From the NCBI GenBank assembly GCA_934162425.1, contig CAKPIS010000002.1, forward strand, positions 62,001 to 126,000: DNA of 64,000 nucleotides. Direction: 5' to 3'. The notes under the pieces were generated by a model. It was not told where the DNA came from and did no database searches. It saw only the letters and a list, made by a program, of their open reading frames with translations. The position numbers and the translations under genes are program-made. Positions 26,243 to 35,036 of this stretch are shown one piece after another; within the stretch, counting starts at the first letter, position 1; each line of letters opens with the position of its first letter. This DNA comes from an uncultured Bacilli bacterium. Lineage in GTDB: Bacteria > Bacillota_I > Bacilli_A > RF39 > UBA660.

Positions 26243-27149
26243 CTGTTATCACTTCCCTTTTACTTCCATATATTCCATAAGATTGGTATGCATCTACTAC
26301 TAAAATAACTGCTTTAGGATCAATTTCAGAAATACCTTCACTAACCTTAAAATAATCACCAGTAGGCACAACACACATAATCATTTCTGTTTTTTTATAG
26401 GTATATCCTCCTCTTGTTTCTAAAAGAGTGATGCCTAAATTCAATTCATTTAAAAGATAATCACAAATTCTATCTTTTTCTGTAGTTGTTATATAAACAG
26501 CTTTATTGCTAGATATACCCAAAACTACTTTATCTACCATTATATTAATTATGTATAATACAATTATAGCATATAAAACTCTTGTCCATCCAAGGAAAAA
26601 ACCACCAATTAACACTATTATTCCATCTACTATTAACATTGATGTACCTATTGACACTTTAAAATATTTAGATATCATTTGTTTTAAAATATCTGTTCCC
26701 CCTGTAGTAAATCCTGTTTTAAAAACAATACCTGATGAAAAGCCAACCGCTGCTCCTCCTATTATTGATATTAAAAGTAGGTTATCATTTTGAAGAACGA
26801 TATAATCCGATACGTTTTTAGTTAAATCAATAAATAAAGGAAATAAAAGTGAACCAACAAGTGAATTTATAGTAGCCTTTTTTCCTAAAGTAAAATAACT
26901 TAATATAAGCAATAGTACGTTTGCAACTAATATAAATATAGATGGGTTAAAATAATCTTTTAAAAGTATTGAAACACCACTTGTACCACCATATATAATG
27001 TTATTTTTATAAAAGAATAAGTTATATGCTACTGCATATATAAAAATTGCAAATGCTAATAGAAAGTATCTTTTAATTAAATGTGAATTTTCTACTTTAG
27101 ATAGTATGTTTTCACTTTTTCTAAATCTTAATCTTCTAAATAAACGCAT
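26229..27149 (-). CDS. YitT family membrane protein (YvjA-like)
   Basis: Conserved Firmicutes membrane protein of unknown function. The 306 residues have five or six N-terminal helices with the family's SxGxxFKTGFTTGGTDILKQM type motif (about 140-160) and a C-terminal DUF2179 domain (TTEKDRICDYLLNELNLGITLLETRGGYTYKKTE, quoted partially as key positions). The ATG at 27149 follows AAGGAAG by 8 bases and lies directly after the prfB stop. Position between prfB and ftsE matches B. subtilis YvjA. Confidence 0.88.
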   Translation of the reverse strand: MRLFRRLRFRKSENILSKVENSHLIKRYFLLAFAIFIYAVAYNLFFYKNNIIYGGTSGVSILLKDYFNPSIFILVANVLLLILSYFTLGKKATINSLVGSLLFPLFIDLTKNVSDYIVLQNDNLLLISIIGGAAVGFSSGIVFKTGFTTGGTDILKQMISKYFKVSIGTSMLIVDGIIVLIGGFFLGWTRVLYAIIVLYIINIMVDKVVLGISSNKAVYITTTEKDRICDYLLNELNLGITLLETRGGYTYKKTEMIMCVVPTGDYFKVSEGISEIDPKAVILVVDAYQSYGIYGSKREVITDGIY

Positions 27150-27150
27150 T

Positions 27151-28243
27151 TTAATCACTTCCTTTTAAATTACTTTCTATAAATTCATCTATTTGTCCAT
27201 CTAATACTTTATTTACATTAGATGTTTCATAGTTTGTTCTATGATCTTTTACTAAACTATAAGGATGAAGCACATAACTTCTTATTTGTGAACCAAATTC
27301 TATTCCACTATGATCGCTTTTCATTGAATCTATCTTATCTTTTCTAGACTTTAACTCTAGTTGATATAATTTACTTTTTAATACCTTAATAGCTGTTTCT
27401 TTGTTTTTTATCTGGCTTCTTTCATTTTGACAAGTTACAACTATACCTGTTGGGATATGTGTTACTCTAACTGCTGAATCAGTTGTATTAACTCCTTGAC
27501 CTCCAGCCCCACTACTTCTATATACATCAACTCTAATATCGCTATCTTTAATATCTACTTTGACATTTTCATCAAATTCAGGTATTACATCAACTGCTGC
27601 AAAGGAAGTATGTCTTCTATTGTTTGAATCAAAAGGAGATAATCTAACTAATCTATGTACTCCCTTTTCATTTTTTAAATAGCCATAGGCAAAAGCTCCC
27701 TTTACTATGTATACAATACTTTTTATTCCAGTTTCTTCTCCAGCTTGTTCATCTATTACTTCGTACGTGTATTTTTTGTTATTAAAATACTTAGTGTACA
27801 TTCTAGATAGCATTAAAGCCCAGTCACAGCTTTCAGTACCACCTGCCCCGGCGTGTATTTCAAAAATAGCTGCATTATTATCAAATTCTCCAGATAAATA
27901 TGTTAAAATTTCTTCTTTTTCTAACATATCTTTTGTTTTATTATACATACCATTAAATTCATCTAATAAGCTATTATCAATATCTCTTTCATCAAATTCA
28001 AATGCTTGATTTAATGTTTCTATATTCTCTTTAATTTTAAATATAGGATTTATAATTTCTTTTAGTGAACTAACCTCTTTGGTTAACTTTTCTGCCTCTT
28101 TTGGATCATTCCATATAGTAGAATCTAAAAGCTTTTCGTTACAAATATCTAACTTTTTAACTTTGTTATCTACATCAAAGTGACCTCCATAATTTATTAA
28201 ATTTATCTTTTATAATTTCTATATCTTTACTTGTAAATTGCAT
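27151..28243 (-). CDS. prfB: Peptide chain release factor 2 (programmed +1 frameshift)
   Basis: RF2, which terminates translation at UGA and UAA. The gene is in two frames: codons 1-22 from ATG 28243 (AGGTGA just upstream) end at CTT TGA (28180-28175). Skipping the T at 28177 continues in the +1 frame from 28176 to the stop at 27151, giving about 363 residues, normal for RF2. The GGQ motif appears as SGAGGQGVNTTDSAVR and the PxT-type recognition region contains SPFDSNNRRHTSFA. When UGA is decoded slowly the ribosome shifts, so RF2 controls its own synthesis. The functional site indicates UGA is a stop here. Confidence 0.96.
28175..28188 (-). other. RF2 programmed frameshift site
   Basis: Minus strand GGAGG TCA CTT TGA T: an internal Shine-Dalgarno-like GGAGG three bases before CTT and an in-frame UGA, the classic prfB geometry. 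The base after UGA is T, not the C seen in most prfB genes. Confidence 0.92.
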
Positions 28244-28302
28244 ATAATCACCTATTATCAATTATAGCACATAAATCTAATTATTAAAATGGTAATCATC
28301 TA

Positions 28303-29067
28303 TTATGATTTTTTTACTGTAAATATATATACTGTATTATTTAAAATAATCTTATTATTTGGATTTATAGTGTTGTAATTATAAAAATATTTGTTATTAA
28401 TAGTAGTATCATCTATTACTTCATAAACATAAAATCCTTCGTTCAATAAAAAATCATCTATTTTATCATTTAAATATGCTTCCTTATCATAATTAAATAG
28501 TACAGAGCTTCCGTCTTTTAATACATCAGATACATTATTTAACATGGCTTTTAAGTTTTCTTTAGATAAGTTCAATAATGATACATGTGTTTTTTTATTC
28601 TTATCAAATCCATTTTTTATTAATGATTTATTTAAATTATTATTTAATACTATTCTTTTTACTAGATAGTTATCTTTATCAAATTTTTTTATTCTAATTA
28701 ATTTATCTTTTATATTTTGTTTTGTATCTATTTCATAAACATTAATTGCATTTTTGTATTTATAGCCTAACATGTCATAGCCTGGATTAATATACATAAA
28801 TTGTTTTGCACCTACTTTTATTTCCAGTGATAACTTCATTTCATTTATTATTTGAGATGCTAAAAGTTTTGGAGCTAAATAAGTATTTACAATATAATCC
28901 TTTGTAAAGGAACAAAAAGATATATTATTAAGTTTTTTTAGTATATTTTTATACTCTTTATCATTCAACATTTTAAGCGTATAGTTATCTTTATAAATTT
29001 TAATATTACTATTTTTCATATGATAATATTTAACAAATAAATTAATCAACGCTACATTTTCATTCAT
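28303..29067 (-). CDS. Leucine carboxyl methyltransferase-like protein (diverged)
   Basis: The 254 residues resemble class I SAM methyltransferases of the LCM/Ppm1 group. A YLAPKLLAS segment (about 66) is followed by FMYINPGYDMLGYKYK (about 90) where the family has VxLGAGLDTxAYR. Next come NAINVYEIDTKQNIKDK for VFEVDxPxxxxxK, and DGSSVLFNYDKEAYLNDKIDDF for the SSVxFDY segment. The glycine-rich SAM loop GAGLD reads NPGYD, so catalytic activity is doubtful. It has its own RBS (GAGGTGA). Assignment is by pattern and moderate. Confidence 0.5.
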   Translation of the reverse strand: MNENVALINLFVKYYHMKNSNIKIYKDNYTLKMLNDKEYKNILKKLNNISFCSFTKDYIVNTYLAPKLLASQIINEMKLSLEIKVGAKQFMYINPGYDMLGYKYKNAINVYEIDTKQNIKDKLIRIKKFDKDNYLVKRIVLNNNLNKSLIKNGFDKNKKTHVSLLNLSKENLKAMLNNVSDVLKDGSSVLFNYDKEAYLNDKIDDFLLNEGFYVYEVIDDTTINNKYFYNYNTINPNNKIILNNTVYIFTVKKS

Positions 29068-29166
29068 TTCTTAATCACCTCTAGATACTTAATACACTAA
29101 TACCAAAATAAATATAAGGCTTGAAAAAAATAGTAATTTATGGTAATATAACGTTAGGTAAAAAGA

Positions 29167-29195
29167 AAAATGCGAACTAAAATTTTCGCATTTTT
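29167..29195 (-). terminator. Intrinsic terminator of the GntR-ABC operon
   Basis: AAAATGCGAA / TTCGCATTTT stem with an 8-base loop and T-runs on both sides, so it may act in both directions. Confidence 0.85.
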
Positions 29196-29984
29196 TTATT
29201 CTACATTTACACCCTTTTTAAACACGTTAACGCATAATATGTTAATTAAAAATACAATGAAAACATATATAAATATACAAATTATCATAAGGCTTTTAAT
29301 AATACTTGTTTTAATTAATGTATCTGTAAATATAAGCATTATATCTTTATTAAAAATACCTATTATGTATAAAAATAACAATACTAAAACTTGACTTAAG
29401 AAGTAAATAACAAGACCATATATTACTGATAAAGCTGTTTTATTTGTGTTTTTTCTATGACCTAAGATAATTCCTAAAAAGCCTGATTGAAGACCAGATA
29501 AAATTTCTAAGAATAGTATTATTATGCAAAAGGTAATAAATGTTTTACAAGACATTCCGTATAAACCTGCAAAAGAGTTTATCATATTATATAATAAATC
29601 AAATCTTTCTTTTGTATAATATGCTATTAAAATAGAAACTAAAATAACTATAAATGTAGTTAATAAATTTATAAGAGATAAAATAAATTTAGACTCGTAT
29701 AAAACTGTTTTAGAAACAGGAAGAGTATGTGTTAAATATGATTCATCTGTATATAAAGTTTGCTTAAATCTAATCCAATTTCTCATAAGTACGTTAATTA
29801 AGCTACTAGCTACCATAGAAAACATAGCACCTACACTTATTTGGGATAAAATACTTATTATTACTGTTTGCTTCATACTAAATAAAACTCTTGTTAGTAT
29901 AGCAAATACAATCATTAAAATGTAAAACACTGATAAAAATTTATACATATTTTTCATATCATATTTCAATAGTTTCTTTAGCAT
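29196..29984 (-). CDS. ABC transporter permease (YtrC/D-type)
   Basis: The 262 residues have six hydrophobic segments. The N-terminus MLKKLLKYDMKNMYKFLSVF and the DESYLTHTLPVSKTVLYESKF cytoplasmic motif (about 80-100) are typical of ABC-2-type permeases in GntR-controlled operons. It overlaps the ATPase stop by 7 bases. Partner of the ATPase in exporting or sensing an unknown compound; related systems respond to cell-wall antibiotics. Confidence 0.85.
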   Translation of the reverse strand: MLKKLLKYDMKNMYKFLSVFYILMIVFAILTRVLFSMKQTVIISILSQISVGAMFSMVASSLINVLMRNWIRFKQTLYTDESYLTHTLPVSKTVLYESKFILSLINLLTTFIVILVSILIAYYTKERFDLLYNMINSFAGLYGMSCKTFITFCIIILFLEILSGLQSGFLGIILGHRKNTNKTALSVIYGLVIYFLSQVLVLLFLYIIGIFNKDIMLIFTDTLIKTSIIKSLMIICIFIYVFIVFLINILCVNVFKKGVNVE

Positions 29985-30673
29985 TTGAACATCCTCCTAA
30001 ATATCTCATCTATAGATGCATTTTCTTTTTCTCTTAATTTATCAGTATCTTCATGTAATATTATCATGCCATCATTTATAAAAACAACTTCATCTAATAT
30101 TCTTTCTATATCAGCTATTAAATGAGTAGAAATTATAATACTTGCATCATGATTAAAATTATTAAGTATAGTATCTAGTATGTAATCTCTTGTAGCAGGA
30201 TCTACTCCTCCTAAAGGTTCGTCTAATATATACAATAAAGCCTTTCTTGACATAACTAAAACTAACTGAACTTTTTCTTGCATTCCTTTACTCATTTTAG
30301 ATAGTTTTTGATTTTCATCTAGCTTTAAGTCTTTTAATAACTTTCTTGCTTTTTTACTATCAAAATTATCATAAAAATCATTAAAATAATTAATAACTTC
30401 ATTTACTGTCATATTTTTATTTAAATAAGTTCTTTCTGGTAAATAAGAAATAATTTTTTTAGTTTCTACGCCAATATCATTACCATTTACCTTAATATTT
30501 CCTTTAGTAGGTATTAGTAAGTCATTAATTAATTTTATTAAAGTTGACTTGCCTGCTCCATTTTGACCTAAAAGACCAATTATTTTTCCACCTTTTAATT
30601 TTAAATTAATGTCTTTTAAAACTTCTTTATCATCATAATTTTTATATAAATGATTAATCTCTAATAGTTCCAT
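29978..30673 (-). CDS. ABC transporter ATP-binding protein (YtrB-type)
   Basis: The 231 residues are an ABC ATPase: Walker A GQNGAGKSTLIK (about 35-46), signature LSKMSKGMQEKVQLVL (degenerate LSGGQ as SKGMQ, usual in YtrB-like ATPases), Walker B LLYILDEPLGGVDP and the H-loop STHL. It overlaps the GntR gene by 20 bases and the permease by 7. It energises the adjacent permease. Confidence 0.92.
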   Translation of the reverse strand: MELLEINHLYKNYDDKEVLKDINLKLKGGKIIGLLGQNGAGKSTLIKLINDLLIPTKGNIKVNGNDIGVETKKIISYLPERTYLNKNMTVNEVINYFNDFYDNFDSKKARKLLKDLKLDENQKLSKMSKGMQEKVQLVLVMSRKALLYILDEPLGGVDPATRDYILDTILNNFNHDASIIISTHLIADIERILDEVVFINDGMIILHEDTDKLREKENASIDEIFRRMFKC

Positions 30674-31034
30674 CTTCTATTTTCCTTTCATATAAATAAT
30701 TTATAGCTCTTGCTTTATCTATTCCAATTTTATTCATACTTTCAAAATATTTATTAGCTATTTCTTTAGCATATTCATTTTTAACTTTTTCTATTGTTTT
30801 TTTATTTTTCGTAACATATTTTCCGTTAGTTCTTTCTGTATATATTAGTTTTAAATCTTCTAACTCGGTTAATGCTTTTTGCATTGTATTAGGATTTACC
30901 TTAAACATATTTGCGAGATCTCTAACTGATGGAAGTTTACTTCCACACGAGAAAAAATCAGAAATAATATAAATTTTCATATAATCTAAAAGCTGAATAT
31001 ATATTGGTATATTATTATCAAAGTTAACATTCAT
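30654..31034 (-). CDS. GntR family (YtrA subfamily) transcriptional repressor
   Basis: The 126 residues start MNVNFDNNIPIYIQLLDYMK. The winged HTH is KLPSVRDLANMFKVNPNTMQ (about 33-52), as in YtrA. A short C-terminal helical domain without a ligand pocket follows, the mark of the YtrA subfamily. It heads the repressor-ATPase-permease operon and lies directly downstream of a perfect 10-bp inverted repeat (31043-31068) overlapping its own promoter region, the expected operator. Confidence 0.92.
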   Translation of the reverse strand: MNVNFDNNIPIYIQLLDYMKIYIISDFFSCGSKLPSVRDLANMFKVNPNTMQKALTELEDLKLIYTERTNGKYVTKNKKTIEKVKNEYAKEIANKYFESMNKIGIDKARAINYLYERKIEDGTIRD

Positions 31035-31042
31035 ATTACCTC

Positions 31043-31068
31043 CACTGTATTATTTGATTAATACAGTG
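31043..31068. promoter_or_regulatory. Operator of the GntR-ABC operon
   Basis: Perfect inverted repeat CACTGTATTA-6-TAATACAGTG lying between the -10 and the RBS of the GntR gene, covering the likely transcription start. YtrA-type regulators bind such symmetric sites, so autorepression is expected. Confidence 0.8.
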
Positions 31069-31070
31069 AT

Positions 31071-31099
31071 ATTGTATTATATTTTTTTTAACTTGTCAA
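31071..31099 (-). promoter_or_regulatory. Consensus promoter of the GntR-ABC operon
   Basis: Minus-strand TTGACA (31099-31094), 17 bases, TACAAT (31076-31071), directly upstream of the operator. Confidence 0.8.
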
Positions 31100-31169
31100 T
31101 ATGCTAGTACAAAATAACTACTCTTTATTAAGTTTACATTGAAGTAATAGTTTATCTAGTAATCAAACG

Positions 31170-31250
31170 ATGGATTACGTTAAAGCCATTTATAAAAAAT
31201 ATGAAGATTATAAAGGAGTAACATTTAACGAAATAAAAGGCTATGTATAA
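31170..31250 (+). CDS. Possible small ORF, 26 residues
   Basis: ATG at 31170 gives MDYVKAIYKKYEDYKGVTFN and six more residues, then TAA, which overlaps the ATG of the next small ORF (TAATG). No ribosome binding site precedes it, and the frame is open back to 31143. It may be the tail of a decayed gene. It is included because it abuts a better candidate and a terminator on the same strand. Confidence 0.25.
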   Translation: MDYVKAIYKKYEDYKGVTFNEIKGYV

Positions 31251-31405
31251 TGGTATCTTATGTAAGATATGCTGTTACATTACTAGTTGGTGATAAAGTA
31301 TATATAGTATTACATGTTTATTCTGAAGATTCAAAAAGTAAAAAAGATAATGTTAAAAAATATACGAAGCTAAAAAAAATAAAGAAATTTAAAAATAGTA
31401 ATTAA
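31250..31405 (+). CDS. Possible small basic protein, 51 residues
   Basis: ATG at 31250 with AAAGG 9 bases upstream; the product begins MVSYVRYAVTLLVGDKVYIV and ends in a Lys-rich tail (KKIKKFKNSN). A good intrinsic terminator on the same strand follows 11 bases later. I recognise no family. It is one of the few plus-strand units left of the origin. It could be a real small protein or a gene remnant. The rest of the 31.1-31.5 kb gap shows no other feature. Confidence 0.4.
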   Translation: MVSYVRYAVTLLVGDKVYIVLHVYSEDSKSKKDNVKKYTKLKKIKKFKNSN

Positions 31406-31415
31406 TCATTAACTT

Positions 31416-31448
31416 AAAAAGATAACGAGGTAAAACGTTATCTTTTTT
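31416..31448 (+). terminator. Intrinsic terminator, plus strand
   Basis: AAAAAGATAACG / CGTTATCTTTTTT with an 8-base loop. It supports a plus-strand transcript through the small ORFs, though the hairpin could also act on the minus strand. Confidence 0.75.
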
Positions 31449-31507
31449 AGTCTGAGTAAAATATTATTAAATTATATTTTTTTATTTAATCAAGCTCTTT
31501 TTCTTTT

Positions 31508-32233
31508 TTAGTTATAATTATAATTGAATTCATCTATTTGAAGCAGTTTTTTAGAAGTATCATACATCATCGTATATATTTTATAATTACCAAAACTAGT
31601 AGGTAAAGTATTATATTCATTTAATGTTCTATTGTAGATAGAAAAATATATATTTTTTCCAGTTATATAATCTGACACCAAAAATCTAAGTTTTTCTTCA
31701 ATTTTAGTACTTAATATCCAAGTATCATTTTTTTTAATATTATCTTCTAACTTTCTCGTATCTTCATTAAAATAATTAATATATATAGTTTTATAGTTGG
31801 TTTTGTTATGGTCTGAATTATAATCCCACTTAAATAGTTCTAATCTCCCATTACTAGGTAATGGAGCATTAATTATTTTCTTGTATGAGTTTATTTTGCT
31901 ATAATCTTTTGAGTCGCTAGAACTAATTAAGCAAAAGGATCCATACAATATGAGTAATATAGTAATAATATAACCTGCAACTATGTTTTTTGTACATTTA
32001 ATTCCCAATTTTTTATATTTATATCCAAGTATAATTGATAAAATTGGTATTGGCAAACATAACCAACAAACAAAAGTTGTAGAAGTAAAAAGGAAACCAC
32101 CAACATTTTCTGGTCTTTCGTTTATTGTTCCCCATAAAGCAAGAGAACCAAAAAAACTGAAGATTGTTAGAAAAAATAGAAAATACATGAAAATTTTTAG
32201 CGTTTTTTCTTTATTGTTTTTAGTATTTTTCAT
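31508..32233 (-). CDS. Hypothetical membrane protein, 241 residues
   Basis: Three hydrophobic helices (about 12-34, 47-67, 85-103) are followed by an outer or cytoplasmic domain of about 130 residues rich in Asn, Tyr and Lys, ending IDEFNYNYN. The TM2-TM3 loop (GYKYKKLGIKCTKN) is like that of small DUF4190-type proteins. The ATG has AAAGGAT upstream. Not assigned to a family. It lies between the GntR operon and secA. Confidence 0.6.
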   Translation of the reverse strand: MKNTKNNKEKTLKIFMYFLFFLTIFSFFGSLALWGTINERPENVGGFLFTSTTFVCWLCLPIPILSIILGYKYKKLGIKCTKNIVAGYIITILLILYGSFCLISSSDSKDYSKINSYKKIINAPLPSNGRLELFKWDYNSDHNKTNYKTIYINYFNEDTRKLEDNIKKNDTWILSTKIEEKLRFLVSDYITGKNIYFSIYNRTLNEYNTLPTSFGNYKIYTMMYDTSKKLLQIDEFNYNYN

Positions 32234-32394
32234 TTTAATTTTTATCCTTTCAATAGTTTTAAAGCATATAATGTTATAATTATTACTATATTAATAGTAT
32301 TATACTTAAATATTAATGTCAACTAAATTAAAGTTTTATACATAGTATAAACAGCATTTTAGATTGACATCTCAATTAATTTATAAACATAATG

Positions 32395-32422
32395 AAAAAA
32401 TACCAGCAAATCGCTAGTATTT
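32395..32422 (-). terminator. Intrinsic terminator of secA
   Basis: AAATACTAGC / GCTGGTATTT stem with G-U pairs and a 5-base loop, followed by six T on the minus strand. Confidence 0.8.
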
Positions 32423-32457
32423 CTTATGTTTGTAAATTATTTTTCTTATTTTATAAG

Positions 32458-34953
32458 CTATTTGCCACAACACTGCTTATACTTCTTACCACTTCCACAT
32501 GGACAAGGATCATTTCTTCCAACCTTTTTTGCCTTCTTTATTGTTTTACCAGAAGTATTTTCTTTAACTTCATTTGTATTACCTTTTACTTGTTTAACTT
32601 CAAGATTTTGTCTAATTTCTGCCTTTAATAGATATAAAGTTATATCCTTACTTATATTATCAAGCATATTATCAAACATTTCAAAACCTTCTCTTATATA
32701 AGCTTGAAGTGGATCTTCATTTGCATATCCTCTTAATGATACACCCTCTCTTAAGTGATCCATAGTGTTAATATGTTCCATCCAATAATTATCAATAACT
32801 CTTAAACTAATAGCTTTTTCAAAGTCATTTCTAATTTCTGGTGGTAAATCTTTTATTTTTTCTTCATATTCATTAATTGTTTTAGTTTCGATTAAATCTA
32901 TTATTTCAGTTATATCTTTATTTAATATTTCAGATAATTTTAAATTACTATTTTTAAGTAAATTTTCATTTACGTATTCAACTATTTCATTACAATCATC
33001 TTCTGTAATTACACCATGTTCATTAGTATGTCTTCTAACTAATCCATCTATATGTTCATTCATATATTTAATTATTTCTAAATGAATATCATCATTATCT
33101 AATATTTCATTTCTTCTAGCATACATAATTTCACGATGTTTACCCATTACATCATCATACTGTAGCAAATGTTTACGTGCATCAAAGTTATTACCTTCAA
33201 CTCTTTTTTGTGCTGTTTCAACTGATCTAGTAATAGTTTTACTACGCATATTTCTTTCACTATCTAAACCAGCCATTTCTAAAATTGATTTAAATCTATC
33301 TGTACCAAATCTAACCATTAAATCATCTTCAAATGATACGAAGAACTGACTATATCCAGGATCTCCTTGACGTCCTGAACGACCTCTTAACTGATTATCA
33401 ATACGACGTGATTCATGTCTTTCAGTTCCAATTACACATAATCCGCCAAGTTCTTTAACGCCCTCACCTAATTTAATATCAGTACCACGACCAGCCATAT
33501 TAGTTGCTATAGTTACAGCACCTTTTTCTCCAGCTTTTGCTATAATTTCAGCTTCTCTAGCATGGTTCTTTGCATTTAATATTTCATGCTTAATACCAAC
33601 CTTTTTTAACATACTAGATATTAATTCACTTGTTTCAATCGCAATTGTACCAACTAACACTGGTTGACCTGTATCATGTCTTTTTTTAATTTCAGCAACT
33701 ATTGCTTTATATTTTTCTTCTTTTGTTGCGTATATTAAATCTGCAGCATCTACTCTTATTACTGGTAAATTAGTAGGTATTTGTATAACAAACATATTAT
33801 ATATATTTCTAAACTCTTCTTCTTCTGTTTTAGCAGTACCAGTCATACCAGATAATTTTTCATACATTCTAAAGTAATTTTGGAATGTTATAGTAGCTAG
33901 TGTCTTAGTTTCTTCTTGAACTTGAACGTTTTCCTTAGCTTCTATAGCTTGATGTAAGCCATCAGAAAATGCTCTACCTGGCATAAGTCTTCCAGTAAAT
34001 TGGTCAACTATTACTACTTTACCATCCTGAACTACATAATCAACATCATTATGCATTGTATAATTTGCTTTTAAAGCTTGATTAATATGGTGTACTAATG
34101 CAGAATGTTCTATATCATATAAGTTCTTTATTCTAAAACTACGTTCTGCTTTTTCTGTACCATTATCTGTTAAAGTAATATCTTTTGTCTTTTCATCTAT
34201 TGTATAATCTTCATTTTCTCTTAATGTTTTAACAAATCTATCAGATGATTTATAAAGATCAGCAGATTTCATTACACCACCAGATATAATAAGAGGAGTT
34301 CTAGCTTCATCTATTAATACCGAGTCAACCTCATCTATTATTGCAAAGTTAAGTGGTCTTTGAACTCTATCTTCTTTTCTTACAACCATATTATCTCTTA
34401 AATAATCAAATCCTAGTTCATTATTTGTAGAATATAATATGTCACAGTTATATGCATCTTTTTTCTCTTTAGGACTCATTTCTCTTAAGTTAACTGCAAC
34501 ACTCATTCCTAAAAATTCAAATATTTGTCCCATCCAAGATGCATCACGACCTGCTAAGTATTCATTTACAGTAACAACATGTACACCTTTTCCAGTAAGT
34601 GCATTTAAATAAGCTGGCATAACACATGTTAATGTTTTACCTTCACCTGTCTTCATCTCAGAAATATTACCAAAATGAATAGCTAAAGCACCTAGTATTT
34701 GTGTATAAAAAGGTTTTTCTCCAATTGTTCTATATGCAGCTTCTCTAACTAAAGCAAAAGCATCAGGTATTAAATCATCTAATGATTCTCCTTCATCTAA
34801 TCTTTTCTTTAGTTTATCAGTTGTAGCCTTTAATTGTTTATCTGTCTTTTTTTGATACTCTTCATCTAAAGCGACAACTTTATCTGCTATTAATTTAAAT
34901 CTGTTTAATTCTTTATATTCATGATCAAATATATTTTTTAAGAAATTAAGCAT
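32458..34953 (-). CDS. secA: Preprotein translocase ATPase SecA
   Basis: Motor of Sec-dependent export. The 831 residues show Walker A MKTGEGKTLT (about 100-109), IDEVDSVLIDEARTPL, the HHINQALKANYTMH crosslinking region, TNMAGRGTDIKLG and the GRSGRQGDPG motif. The C-terminal zinc motif is NDPCPCGSGKKYKQCC. Length is normal. It precedes hpf in map order and is followed by its own terminator; csp, hpf, secA and prfB keep the Bacillus arrangement. Confidence 0.98.
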   Translation of the reverse strand: MLNFLKNIFDHEYKELNRFKLIADKVVALDEEYQKKTDKQLKATTDKLKKRLDEGESLDDLIPDAFALVREAAYRTIGEKPFYTQILGALAIHFGNISEMKTGEGKTLTCVMPAYLNALTGKGVHVVTVNEYLAGRDASWMGQIFEFLGMSVAVNLREMSPKEKKDAYNCDILYSTNNELGFDYLRDNMVVRKEDRVQRPLNFAIIDEVDSVLIDEARTPLIISGGVMKSADLYKSSDRFVKTLRENEDYTIDEKTKDITLTDNGTEKAERSFRIKNLYDIEHSALVHHINQALKANYTMHNDVDYVVQDGKVVIVDQFTGRLMPGRAFSDGLHQAIEAKENVQVQEETKTLATITFQNYFRMYEKLSGMTGTAKTEEEEFRNIYNMFVIQIPTNLPVIRVDAADLIYATKEEKYKAIVAEIKKRHDTGQPVLVGTIAIETSELISSMLKKVGIKHEILNAKNHAREAEIIAKAGEKGAVTIATNMAGRGTDIKLGEGVKELGGLCVIGTERHESRRIDNQLRGRSGRQGDPGYSQFFVSFEDDLMVRFGTDRFKSILEMAGLDSERNMRSKTITRSVETAQKRVEGNNFDARKHLLQYDDVMGKHREIMYARRNEILDNDDIHLEIIKYMNEHIDGLVRRHTNEHGVITEDDCNEIVEYVNENLLKNSNLKLSEILNKDITEIIDLIETKTINEYEEKIKDLPPEIRNDFEKAISLRVIDNYWMEHINTMDHLREGVSLRGYANEDPLQAYIREGFEMFDNMLDNISKDITLYLLKAEIRQNLEVKQVKGNTNEVKENTSGKTIKKAKKVGRNDPCPCGSGKKYKQCCGK

Positions 34954-34987
34954 AATATAATCATCTCCTTAAAGATTATTGTAACAA

Positions 34988-35027
34988 AAAAAAGAAAATA
35001 TTCAAAGTAATATTGAGTATTTTCTTT
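34988..35027 (-). terminator. Intrinsic terminator of hpf
   Basis: AAAGAAAATA / TATTTTCTTT 10-bp stem with a 17-base loop and a run of eight T on the minus strand, between hpf and secA. Confidence 0.75.
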
Positions 35028-35036
35028 CTAAACTTT

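Noticed and set aside
27151..27948. Truncated RF2 starting at residue M of MYNKTKDML
   Set aside because: The upstream frameshift site and N-terminal codons show the full-length gene; the internal ATG lacks an RBS.
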